64,000 bases of DNA from Isoetes taiwanensis (taxonomy: Eukaryota > Streptophyta > Lycopodiopsida > Isoetales > Isoetaceae). The stretch spans positions 3,745,689-3,809,688 of the forward strand of contig JAJEKV010000100.1 in assembly GCA_021234155.1 (NCBI GenBank), given 5' to 3'. The notes beneath the pieces are model-generated. The model ran no database searches, was not told the origin of the DNA, and worked only from the letters and a program-made list of their open reading frames with translations. Shown here piece by piece: positions 55,747 through 64,000 of this stretch. Position 1 is the first letter of the stretch. Every line of letters begins with the position of its first letter. The position numbers and the translations under genes were made by a program.

Positions 55747-56091
55747 ATGAGACACCAACTCATGAAGCTCCTCCGTGGGAGAGAGTTGATGAAGGATGGC
55801 AATGAGCCGGATCACCTCAGCAGGGTGGAGCTGGAAGGCTGCCTGATTTCATTGAAATGCCATATTTACAGGGCAGAAGCTCTAAAGAGGCTGCTGAAAA
55901 TGGAGGATGTTTGGCTGCACAACAGGTTCCGGTCGTTATTTAAGAAGCTTTACAAGAAGGAAAAAAGAGAGCGTGTGGCTTTGGTAACCAAGCTCATCCT
56001 CAAAGACTCCCATTCGATGCTAGAATTGGATGATCGGCCGGATCGTATAGCCGACAAGGCATTACAGAGTTCGATCCGGGGATCTAATTAG
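55747..56091 (+). CDS. Small basic helical protein, 114 aa, unknown
   Basis: Starts at ATG 55747 (MRHQLMKLLRGRELMKDGNE) and runs without break to TAG 56089-56091. It is rich in Lys, Arg and Leu and predicted helical throughout (LEGCLISLKCHIYRAEALKR, RFRSLFKKLYKKEKRERVAL), ending DDRPDRIADKALQSS. No motif is recognised. It could be a stand-alone small gene or the last exon of a longer one, as the frame is open for 12 codons upstream. It marks the left side of the palindrome-rich segment. Confidence 0.4.
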   Translation: MRHQLMKLLRGRELMKDGNEPDHLSRVELEGCLISLKCHIYRAEALKRLLKMEDVWLHNRFRSLFKKLYKKEKRERVALVTKLILKDSHSMLELDDRPDRIADKALQSSIRGSN

Positions 56092-56311
56092 TGTGATTGG
56101 GGGGCAATGAATGAAACCTCCATGTATAATATTATCTATTATTATCTATTATGTTTCTGTTGAACTATCTCTTTCGAGGCATGATATTTAGTTGATTTTA
56201 TTATCTATGTACTCCATCCATGTACTCCATTCCTGTATGAATAGAATGGTTCTTATCTACATTGATAAAAGCCCATAACGTGCAATTTTAGAAAAGTAAT
56301 ATCCTGTGTAC

Positions 56312-56659
56312 AAATTGGGCACCCCCCCACTTTGCCCCTGAAATGCCTTGAAGATAGTTTCGTCGAGGCTTCCAGAGGAAATTGGGCGCCCGTCCACTTT
56401 GCTATGGGAAAAGTCTGAATCAAAGCTTTTCGAGGCCACCAGCTTAAAATGGGCGCCCACTTTGTCCCCGAGATGGTCTCGATGAAAGTTACCTCAGTCC
56501 TCCCGGTAATTGGGCCGCCCACTTTGCTCTTGGAATTGTCTGAACAAAGCTCCTTGGAGGGTTCCCAGCTTAATTGGGCGGCCGCCCACTTTGCCTTGGG
56601 AATGCTCTGTTCGAAATTCCATGGAGACCTCCTGAGAAAATTGGGCGGGCGCCCAATTT
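56312..56659. repeat. Tandem array of six ~60-68-bp units, each headed by an AATTGGGCGCCC-type palindrome
   Basis: Units begin near 56312, 56379, 56446, 56507, 56571 and 56638. Each starts with a variant of AAATTGGGCGCCC, continues CCACTTTGC, then a (T/G)GGAAT-GTCTGA-like stretch, and ends around CGAGG-TTCCAG. The last unit is cut short after a perfect palindrome: arms AAATTGGGCG and CGCCCAATTT around GG (56638-56659). The minus strand is open across the whole array with a repeating AKW-x-x-AQF peptide but no ATG, so coding is doubtful. Confidence 0.85.
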
Positions 56660-56776
56660 CCTTGGAGTTGCAAGCAAATGGAAAATGAGAAAAAACTAGA
56701 TCGATCACGAAGATCTTAAACAATAACAATGATGCACAAACACATTTATATCATAAAAGCTTATGAAATACATGAC

Positions 56777-57037
56777 TCAGATATTGTAATTAATGGTGAT
56801 TTTATCAATCTCATAAAAGCGCCGCTCCCGAACCCAAACAATATGGATAGTAACATTCGGGGAGTCTTTTGGTCTAATTCCAATAGCTATACCATGCGGC
56901 CGGGGATCAAGGGTGATCCCTTTTAAGATGCATGCATGAAGATCGTCGAAAGTCATAAGGCAAGTGATGGTGTCAAGATGCTCTGGAGGAGGAGGCAACT
57001 GCGACCTCTGAAGATTTCTAGCAGGACGGCGAGACAT
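56777..57037 (-). CDS. Mini-ORF A, 86 aa, member of a local three-copy family
   Basis: Start ATG at 57037: 30-40 bp upstream lies TATAAGTA (about 57082-57072, minus strand), a TATA-like element. The protein begins MSRRPARNLQRSQ and has two blocks shared with copy C (EHLDTITCLMTFDDLHACIL) and with copies B and C (VTIHIVWVRERRFYEIDKIT). It is intact, ending ITINYNI at TGA/TAA 56777. The second block, alternating hydrophobic residues followed by an acidic turn, suggests a small beta-strand plus helix fold. No known family is recognised. It lies between the tandem array and copy B, in opposite orientation to B and C. Confidence 0.5.
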   Translation of the reverse strand: MSRRPARNLQRSQLPPPPEHLDTITCLMTFDDLHACILKGITLDPRPHGIAIGIRPKDSPNVTIHIVWVRERRFYEIDKITINYNI

Positions 57038-57335
57038 AGCAAAGCAATGTGCTATGCACTGGAATGCGGCTATACTTATAGCCATGAAATTATTGATGAC
57101 CACTGTAGCAACATTATTGGGTGTATATATGAGTGGTATGTATATCCAATAATTTTTGTGTGTACAATACCATCAATAATTTTGGTGGATATAAATATAT
57201 ATGAAACCAATTTTGTCCATCAAATTTGCCTTTCGTCTAGCAATGTGGTCTCATTCTCGTCCCAACGGATTCTACACCACGCAAGATGAATCACGAAAAC
57301 TTCAAAAGCAAAGGCCGAGTGAGTGAGATATACCC

Positions 57336-57494
57336 ATGGAAGACTGGATGACCACTGTCGCACTCAATCCTGGCCATTATCCTGATCCCTTCGATGTCAT
57401 CATCCATCTGATATGGAATAGAGAGCATCAAATGTTCATGATAGAAAAGATCACTGGGGTGGCTGGTGACGATGACTCAGAAGAGTCCCCCTAA
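57336..57494 (+). CDS. Mini-ORF B, 52 aa, related to A and C
   Basis: ATG at 57336 to TAA 57492-57494: MEDWMTTVALNPGHYPDPFD, then VIIHLIWNREHQMFMIEKIT and an acidic end (GDDDSEESP). The block IIHLIW...IEKIT aligns with A (TIHIVW...IDKIT) and C (VIHLIW...LNAIT). The N-terminal block of A and C is absent, so B is either shorter or truncated. An acidic tail is shared with C (GVDDE). Confidence 0.45.
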   Translation: MEDWMTTVALNPGHYPDPFDVIIHLIWNREHQMFMIEKITGVAGDDDSEESP

Positions 57495-57646
57495 ATCAAT
57501 ACTTGTCATCTTGTTGTAATCAGATTGTGTTAGTATCCAACGCAATCACACTTCTTTATGTAATACACAGTTCTCTGAGATAAACTATTACACTTTTCTT
57601 GTACATGACTCCTGTGAAACAATATTAATATCCATTCCTGGCGCTG

Positions 57647-57668
57647 AAATTGGGCGCCCGCCCAATTT
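57647..57668. repeat. Perfect intergenic palindrome, 10-bp arms
   Basis: AAATTGGGCG and CGCCCAATTT around CC. It is the exact reverse complement of the palindrome at 56638-56659, so the two 22-bp sequences form an inverted pair enclosing mini-ORFs A and B. It sits between mini-ORFs B and C. Confidence 0.85.
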
Positions 57669-57768
57669 GCATTCGAATGCATGATGGAGTGTACATGACG
57701 TACACGTATATGATACTTGTACACGCTACAATCTACACCAATAATTCACATCAATAATTTTACCTTAC

Positions 57769-57776
57769 TATAAAAG
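57769..57776 (+). promoter_or_regulatory. TATA box of mini-ORF C
   Basis: TATAAAAG lies 33-40 bp upstream of the ATG of copy C (57809). The short distance would give a very short leader. Copy A has a similarly placed TATA-like element. Confidence 0.5.
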
Positions 57777-57808
57777 GAGCTCCATTCGGTAGAGGTCATT
57801 CATCTCCC

Positions 57809-58053
57809 ATGGCATCCTTGCCTCCTCATCCAGAGCACATGCGAACCATCAAGTGCTCCATGATCTACCGGGATCTTTGTGAATGCATGATGAACGGTGG
57901 TCAAACTTGATCCCTATATCGCAATCCAAAGCGGATGGTCCCGAGATTCGTTGCCTCGGGCAAACTCGTGTTGTGATCCACCTTATCTGGCTACCTGATC
58001 AGGAGATCTATGAGCTGAATGCCATCACAGCAGCAGGTGTTGATGATGAGTGA
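57809..58053 (+). pseudogene. Mini-ORF C, related to A and B, frameshifted
   Basis: ATG at 57809 opens MASLPPHPEHMRTIKCSM and IYRDLCECMMNGG, aligning with PPPPEHLDTITCLMTFDDLH of copy A. The frame meets TGA at 57908-57910; the following frame continues (PEIRCLGQTR, VVIHLIWLPDQEIYELNAIT, AAGVDDE) and stops at 58051-58053. A small indel near 57905 thus breaks an otherwise full-length copy. The palindrome at 57647-57668 lies upstream and another (58172-58192) downstream. Confidence 0.5.
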
Positions 58054-58171
58054 ATCTGTGATATAAGGATGTAATGATATAATGATATAAGGATGCATCG
58101 AACCTGAGTAGTTTGTAACGTTGTGCTTGACCTCCCCTTTTTCTGCACTTCCACTTCACCTCACGCTTAGC

Positions 58172-58300
58172 AAATTGCGCCCGCCCAATTTTTCGAGGAT
58201 AGCTAAGGTCTCAAGTTAATAAAGAACTAGATGAAGGTCAAATAAATTTAATTAAAGGTTTTAGTTTTCATTTGGTGAACCAAATTGGGCGTCCCAATTT
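58172..58300. repeat. Two imperfect copies of the AAATTGGGCG palindrome
   Basis: 58172-58192 (AAATTGCGCCCGCCCAATTT with one mismatch) follows mini-ORF C, and 58282-58300 (AAATTGGGCGTCCCAATTT) precedes the 3' end of the minus-strand ORF at 58.4-59.1 kb. Both are between reading frames. Confidence 0.75.
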
Positions 58301-58399
58301 GGGTAGCAAAGTAAACTAGAGAACTTTAAGACAAGGAAATGAAGGAAAAATTATCATTTCTCAAAAAGAAATAATTACAAATGTTCAGAAAATAATTCC

Positions 58400-59102
58400 C
58401 ATATGTTGAAACCAAAAGTCCCTCATGCGTCTGGAGGCACCTCTTCTGAATGCTCCTTCTTTGGGTTCTTCATCTTTGGGGAGGAGGTTGTTGTCTTGCC
58501 TCCTTGATCTTTTCCATTCTCTGCGATAAAATCTTTGGACCCGGTTCCTCATTCTCCTCATGCGGCGATTGTCTCTCGTGGTTCGGGACCTCTTCCTCTC
58601 CATCTTGATTGTCCAATGTGTTGGGGACCACTTTCTCTCCATCCTGATTGTCCCCTTCCTGAGTTTCCATGACAACGACAGACTCAGGATCCCTAGCAAT
58701 CTATTTTTCGAACTTTGAGGTCCCTCTATCATGTGTCCTGAGTATTCACCCGGTAGCGGTCCTGCCCGGTCGTTAATGGTATCTTTTCTTCTCCTAAAAA
58801 GTTGAAAATCACGAGAGCCAAGGGCACGCTGCCTTTTTGAGCTCTTGCTGAATCGAGCTCTTGTCCTGTCTCAGAAGGGATTGCACTTCGTTTATAGTTG
58901 TAGAGGAGAACGGACAAGGTGTCTCTGTGAAGAGAAGGGAGGGTCGAGGAATATTTTTGGAAGTAGAGGCCTTCTTCTTTCCCTCTTTGATCTTTGTAGT
59001 GCCCGAAGCTCTTGATTTTTTCTCGTCTAACATGACATCGAGTTGCTTTCGAATATACGAAAAGCTTAATTTCCGACTTCTCATCCGTCTCAAAGACAAC
59101 AT
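58400..59102 (-). pseudogene. Decayed minus-strand ORF, basic then Gln/Glu-rich
   Basis: ATG at 59102 opens MLSLRRMRSRKLSFSYIRKQ and continues LDVMLDEKKSRASGTTK, then a short helical stretch (INEVQSLLRQDKSSIQQELK), to a stop near 58809. Shifted frames carry on: ALVIFNFLGEEKIPL (about 58800), then EGDNQDGEKVVPNTLDNQDG and EEEVPNHERQSPHEENEEPG (58670-58470), a repeat-like acidic tail. The consistent composition across frames suggests one longer coding sequence broken by at least two indels. No family recognised. Confidence 0.4.
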
Positions 59103-59330
59103 TTTATAGTCCTCAGCACACCTGCGGCCAGGCTAAAAGCACCAGGAAAAAGTCGAGAATACCGGTGCAACCTTCCAACATCAACCGTATTAGATAGGTG
59201 CACGCCCTACTTTTCCAACCCGATTACGGGCCAGTACTCCTCCCCACCCTTGCACTTTGTCGCACCAAGGGACGTCATGACCAATGTGCAAGGGGAAAAC
59301 AAATGTTAGAAACATTCATAGTCAACAACG

Positions 59331-59348
59331 AAATTTGGCGCCCAATTT
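59331..59348. repeat. Isolated palindromic motif AAATTTGGCGCCCAATTT
   Basis: An 18-bp near-palindrome (GGCGCC core) of the same family as those around it, between minus-strand ORF fragments. Confidence 0.7.
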
Positions 59349-59539
59349 CAAATGCATACCGCTGCACACTCATGATCGAGGGCAAATTCTTTTCGATGTC
59401 TGTTTTTCGCAAATGCTTGGGAAATTTAGCATATTGCTTAGGATGGTCGGAATTAGCAAAGCAAATATTTAATTTTTGTATACGGATGGCGGAGCATGGC
59501 GCCTCCGGCAACATACATTAGCGGGACAAGACATTGCAA

Positions 59540-60374
59540 CCCTGACTCTAGAGGTAGAAGCACTTCCGGCCTGGGGTCCTGGTAGGAACTAACCCAAACA
59601 CTTACCGCCACCGCTTATTGTCTTCATGGCGGATAGGCATTCGTTGAGGCGGTCCGGCGTAATAAATATAGCTATCCAAAGAAAGTCGCCGGTCCCACAT
59701 CGTGCTAAGGCTGGTCAAGGAATTTTTTGATAATCTTCCTTTGCCCATTTCTTTGTATATCCGTCGCAACCAACAACGGGCAGAAGTGTTCACCACGTCC
59801 ACGCACAAACCTAATGGACTAACGTGGAAACACTTGAACGGTTTGCCCTCTCTTCAACCGCCCAAGAAGATATTCGCTCACTTTGCCGTGAGGGACTCCG
59901 GGAAAGCTTTCCTTCTCCATCTCTTGCGTCATACGCCCATCCCTTTGATACTCTTTGGCGAATATAAGCATTAAATTCTCTGTGAATATGGGATGAGCTT
60001 GCCTCAAGGCAGCCATGTCTTGAAATGGTAGTTTTTCACTTCCTTCATGTATCGACAAGCTCCATCCATTGTTCCAATCTTCTTCGGCTCTAGGGCCTCG
60101 ACTTTCATGGTAACGTCTTCAAAGATAATCCTTGCTTCCTTTCAGGAATGTGGTGCCATCCTTGATCTCCTTCATCAGCCTCTGCCAGATCTAGAGGATG
60201 CATGGACTTCAATGGGTGGCGGAATTGTTGGTGAAAGTCCGAGCCTATCTTTTTCACTTCAATTTTTTCTCCCTTCTCATCCTTCAAACGGTCTTCGGAA
60301 AATAACTGGGCAATTTCAGTGCACATTGACCACATTGCGTCATCCATATATACAAAGTAGTCGTAGTCACGCAT
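59540..60374 (-). pseudogene. Decayed minus-strand ORF, unknown protein
   Basis: ATG at 60374 opens MRDYDYFVYMDDAMWSMCTE, IAQLFSEDRLKDEKGEKIEV and DFHQQFRHPLKSMH, with a stop at 60105. The next frames continue: EDVTMKVEALEPKKIGTM, AALRQAHPIFTENLMLIFAK, EYQRDGRMTQEMEKESFPGV, then YLLGRLKRGQTVQVF (to 59819) and KKWAKEDYQKIP. The succession of frames over 800 bp, each losing similarity of composition at a clear point, indicates one gene with several indels. The sequence does not match a family I know. Confidence 0.4.
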
Positions 60375-60463
60375 AGTTGCCTTTTAATTGTTTGCAGCGC
60401 CCGTACCACCCAATCCTACATGACATGTATATTAGACAAGGCCCATACACATTAGCCAAAAGG

Positions 60464-60544
60464 GCCCAATTTGTTCGAACGAAAGTGCCAAATTGGGCGC
60501 CCCTATTTGGCACTCGTTTCAGTAATTAGCACCCGGCCCAATTT
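60464..60544. repeat. Cluster of three AAATTGGGC motif copies
   Basis: GCCCAATTT at 60464-60472, AAATTGGGCGCCCC at 60490-60503 (followed by TATTTGGCAC, pairing with GTGCCAAATT at 60485), and GCCCAATTT at 60536-60544. Lies just upstream of the start of the 60374 minus-strand ORF, where a promoter would be expected. Confidence 0.7.
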
Positions 60545-60790
60545 GAGTTCAGTGTCGACACTCAAATTGGATTTGATTTAAATCGGGATAGCACGAAGTA
60601 TAAAAAATAATGGTTGAAGAGCACTCACAGAATAAGCTCCACCGGCGGAGTGCCCCCTTCCCCTTCTTATGCTTCCGAGAGAATGCCCACTTGGTTTCAA
60701 GCTTCTTGAATTTCTTCAAGAATACTTCTAGCCGTGAATAGTCTTCTTTGTTATGTCATTATTCTCCGGCTGATATGAATTACTCAATTG

Positions 60791-61564
60791 TCATGGAGAT
60801 TTCGCCAAAGACTTTTCATTTTCCTTTTGGCATAAAAAGAATATCGATTCGCCAAGTGCTTTTTTCAGAGGCCATGCCAAAGCTTGTGTGACAAGGGTTG
60901 AGCAACCGCGGGTCGTATGGTTGCCATTGACAATCCAAAATTTTGCATTTTGTGTCTTCCGCCTTCTTCCATTCCGCCAGTACCTCGTCTGTGGATCCAA
61001 TGGTACGACATCAAAGATGGGGAGGGTGCATCGATGGCCGATAAACGATTCATCAGAGTGTCCAAGTGCTCCGACTTATGACCCTACAAGTCATATTTGC
61101 GGGCTTTGTGCATCTTGAACACATCGATTTCAATCTCAAGCCCACCCCCGGAGGGTAGATTCTCTCCCAGTGCTTGATGTTTACAATGGCACTCTCAGGA
61201 CAACTCATATTCCGCCTCGCCACCGGATGGAGTGAATTTTACGACCGGGCGGGGTAGTCTCCGTTTCTTGGTTGAAGAAGGCATAAAGACTCCCTCTCCA
61301 GAACCATTTGGGCTCTCCGGGTGAGATGTCCCGCTTGTGCCTCTTGGAGGATGGACCAGCTTACATGTTGTCCTCTTGGCTTCGGGTTCCTCTTGGGGCA
61401 TTTGTTCCTCTTCTGCACTTGACTTGGGGCGACCTTCGGTGTTCTCGACATTCCACCCAATAAAAGTTTAGGGCAAGCTGCTTTGGGAATAATTGGAAGG
61501 TGTGTCCTCGCCTTTTTGCTACTTGTCGAGTGTCTCCATGCTTTGGGCGTGCTTCAGGCCACAC
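60791..61564 (-). pseudogene. Decayed minus-strand ORF with a ParB/DGQHR-like motif
   Basis: Fragments in order on the minus strand: a proline/arginine-rich start (61401: MPQEEPEAKRTTCKLVHPPR), then AIVNIKHWERIYPP, IEIDVFKMHKARKYDL (stop), LDTLMNRLSAID, FDVVPLDPQTRYWRNGRR, TQNAKFWIVNGNHTTRGCST, and LAWPLKKALGESIFFLCQ. The block hydrophobic-hydrophobic-x-G-N/Q-H-T/R after a P-L-x-P...W segment resembles ParB-like or DGQHR-type domains (usual form (V/I)-x-DGQHR). The match is short and made by eye. Several frameshifts and one in-frame stop show decay. Confidence 0.4.
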
Positions 61565-62493
61565 CCTTTCTTACACCGTATCTATTTTAACCTAGATATA
61601 GTATCTAGACCTAGATCCTTAGTATGTTATACTTTGGGTTGGTTTTTGCCTTGATACTGAAACAATGCTTTCTGCCTTCTTTTGTGTTCAAATATCCACC
61701 GTCGACAATGTGAGTGTAGCCATCCAAGATATCGGTTTTGATTTGATGCAGAGTGCTCTAAACTTTTCATATGAGTCTAGCATCCATCCTCTATGAGCGC
61801 AAGATTGTGGGCTTTCATTTATACTTGCACATCATACATGGCTCGTAGCTAGAAAGGAAAGCTTATAACGGAATTTAAAGCCCATCTATGTTGTTGTCTA
61901 ACATCATATCCGAAGTCATCATTGTTATCCATTTTAGACCTCCATGTCGATATTTATAAAGTACTGAAAGTGCATTTTTTTTCTGCTTCTTCTCGTTTTT
62001 GCTTCCTATCTCTTGTTACAGCCGAGTCAATTCGCTGAGGGATTAAAAACTCGAAAGTACAAGTTCTTTCTCTTCTTTGTTCTTAGCTCGCTTTCTGACC
62101 TTACATAACGTGAAAGAAGTGTTAGAAACACCTGCCCGCAAAATTTCCTGTGGAATTTAGACTCTACCGCTGAGCTGAAATTGGGCGTCCGCCCAACCTC
62201 GGCCCCGGGCCATGGTGAAACTATTAACACTTATTCCGAGGGAGGGAGACTTGGGGCTGAAGAAACGATATTATAGAGGCCAATTGGGCCCACCAATTTG
62301 GGCGGAGGGGGATCCCTTTTTCACACCAAATTTGCCCACCCAATTTGGTCGAGGAGAAGTTCGCTCAATGGCCCATGAGTGAAGTTTAAAGTAGTTAGGA
62401 TACTTCCTCGAATAAATTGGGCTGCTCAATTTATTGGAAGCGTAGCCTCTCGGAGAAAAAGGACAATGTTGTGCAAAATCAGCCCTTCAGTAG
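61565..62493. other. No recognised gene; palindromic motif copies
   Basis: No frame above about 70 codons. Contains AAATTGGGCGTCCGCCCAA (62178-62196), AATTGGGCCCACCAATTTGG (62283-62302), AAATTTGCCCACCCAATTTG (62328-62347) and AAATTGGGCTGCTCAATTT (62413-62431), imperfect members of the palindrome family. Confidence 0.55.
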
Positions 62494-63131
62494 TTAATTG
62501 GGCCCAACAAATTTTTGCACATAGATATGCATTTGTGGGGACCAAGTGAGGCATGTAGAAGAGGTTAATGCAGAGGTTAATGCATAACGGTCACCACACC
62601 CCACCCCCTCAAAGCAAAGGTGGGATACCCTAAGGCAGGCGCCGTAGATAACGCCTAAGTTTATATTAAGAAAGTAGTCCACCTTTACCTTTGCCTCCTG
62701 TGGTGGGGGCGAGATGCCATCAATCGCGCAAGATTCCTTGGTGGCTGTGGGTTCCAAGGCGAGCAGGGACAATCAATGTGAGGAAGGCGCCAATGTGAAG
62801 GCGATAAGCGGTCGAGAAATACCAGCCAAGTGCTAGATTCAAATCATACCGGTTCTGGGGAGTATAGGGCCGGCGGATAGGGACGAGAATGAGTTTGGTG
62901 GATAAAAAATATGAAGGCGACAATGTTAAAGTGGAAGAAGCGCCAAGGCGAAAAGAGAATTTTCTAAAACCGCAAATCGAGGAGAATGAAGGTCTTTTAA
63001 AGGCTATGGGCCGTTCATGCATGCATGACAAGTGTCGTGCATGTAAGAAATGGACCTTTTCAAATAAAATGGACCGATTGAAGGGTTCGAGGTGTGAGGA
63101 ATTAATTGTGGACCCGTTATTAAATGCCTGA
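62494..63131. other. Two short open frames of unknown nature
   Basis: Minus 62772-62494 (CAIDGISPPPQEAKVKVDYF) and plus 62889-63131 (ATG: MSLVDKKYEGDNVKVEEAPR, then MHDKCRACKKWTFSNKMDRL with CxxxxCxxC). The plus frame has an ATG and a small Cys cluster and is the better candidate, 80 aa. A last AATTGGGCCCAACAAATTT copy lies at 62496-62514. No family recognised. Confidence 0.3.
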
Positions 63132-64000
63132 GATTTTGAATTTCAAATCTGTCATTTAAGCCCCCACCTAATTTTAATTTTAATCATGCACGTCATTTTG
63201 CGATTTTTTAGGTGGAAATATATGTTTAAAAGTTGGGGCGGGACATATTACCGAAATTAGGGGGACATTTAATTTTGAAAATAGGGGAAATTACATTCAA
63301 ATTTTGGGGGCATTTGGGTTTTAAATGTAGATGCGATCAAACCTTTTGATTTTTCCGCACTACTACCTCACGTTTTGGCTTCATACTCATGGCGACTAAA
63401 TCTCAAAGGTTTGTGCTCCTCCACAGGTTTACCGCCATAGCTCGACCGTAATTGCCATGAAACTAATCGAAAGTGTTCATTCACACCTCTTCATTCACGC
63501 CTTTTTCGATGGCGCTGTTGATTCACTCCTCTTCATTCGCCTTTACAAAATTTTGGCTGGGTAACCAAGAAGAACCGGGGTGGTAATTCTGGGTCAAGTT
63601 ATGAAGTTTGACTTTGACAACATCATCACATTTAGATATACTCTAAGTTTCGGATCGCAGTCCTTCCTTTTCCCGAAATTGGGTGCAGGAATGTGTGCAT
63701 GCTATTTTCTCCATGCTTGTTTGTTTGTCCCCAAGAACCTCCATAATAATAAGTCCACCCTTTGTTTGTAGTCAGCCCCCTTCCTGCCTTTCGATTGTTT
63801 TTGTCCCGTAGCTCAATGATAATTCCACCGAGGTGTGCGGTCCTACCCTCCCCTTCAAAAAATTTGGGGCACCCAAGATCTATACTTAGGACAATTAAGG
63901 CCGCCTGTTCCTACGAAGACAAGCCCGTAAAGGTGAAATTGGCCGTGGACAAACCGCCTTGTTGAGCTAACTTTACCGACGTTGAAAACAAGCTCCCAAC
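63132..64000. other. No recognised gene to the window edge
   Basis: 63220-63320 holds G-rich clusters at fairly even spacing (TTGGGGCGGGACAT, TTAGGGGGACAT, ATAGGGGAAAT, TTTGGGGGCAT). The remainder has only short frames, for example 63762-63965, without motifs. Confidence 0.4.

Noticed and set aside
56253-56729. 158-codon minus-strand frame over the tandem array as a protein
   Set aside because: No ATG at its start, and the unit length is not held at a multiple of three, so the open frame is probably chance.

Overview
This window looks like nuclear DNA of a land plant, most likely a seedless vascular plant such as a fern or lycophyte. Evidence: a PLS-type pentatricopeptide repeat (PPR) gene, GT-AG introns with T-rich acceptors, a eukaryotic tRNA-Leu, plant-style transposable elements (CACTA, Helitron, LINE and LTR elements primed by initiator-Met tRNA), and decayed plant gene pieces (RPA1, an oil-body-associated protein, ALG2, GroES/cpn10, a CCCH zinc finger protein). 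The fern/lycophyte placement rests only on the style of the PPR, LINE and DDE-transposon proteins and is uncertain. No operons, rRNA or CRISPR arrays are present. Gene density is low and most recognisable coding sequence is broken.

Layout. 0-13 kb: 3' end of a PPR gene; a three-exon secreted cysteine-rich gene with a TATA box; one LTR with its primer-binding site; then an RPA1-like gene whose two halves (5.3-6.7 and 11.5-12.0 kb) are separated by 4.8 kb carrying an antisense exon of an oil-body-associated protein. 12-21 kb: a decayed DDE-type transposon split by a long GGT/CCA microsatellite, then a minus-strand hypothetical gene with a second such microsatellite inside it. 21-32 kb: AT-rich sequence, the last exon of an unknown gene, a decayed Helitron protein gene (with a 17-nt exon and a LINE tail in one intron) that runs directly into a LINE remnant. 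32.4-44.1 kb: a structurally complete 11.7-kb CACTA transposon (3-bp duplication ACA, palindromic subterminal repeats, transposase, a decayed SET-like ORF, an internal GC-rich duplication).

44-56 kb: two ALG2 exons, a tRNA-Leu(AAG) gene, a long palindrome upstream of an intact CCCH zinc finger gene, a complete 2.6-kb non-autonomous LTR retrotransposon with a perfect 5-bp target duplication, and an orphan cpn10-like exon. 55.7-63 kb is the least explained part: apparently intronless, mostly broken ORFs on both strands, three related mini-ORFs, a 6-unit tandem array, and about eighteen copies of a palindromic motif (arms AAATTGGGCG) seen nowhere else here. It may be an undescribed mobile or virus-derived segment, but the sequence alone does not settle that.

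Apart from the PPR end, the cysteine-rich gene, the tRNA, the CCCH gene and a few isolated exons, this is a landscape of nested transposons and gene fragments rather than a set of cooperating genes.
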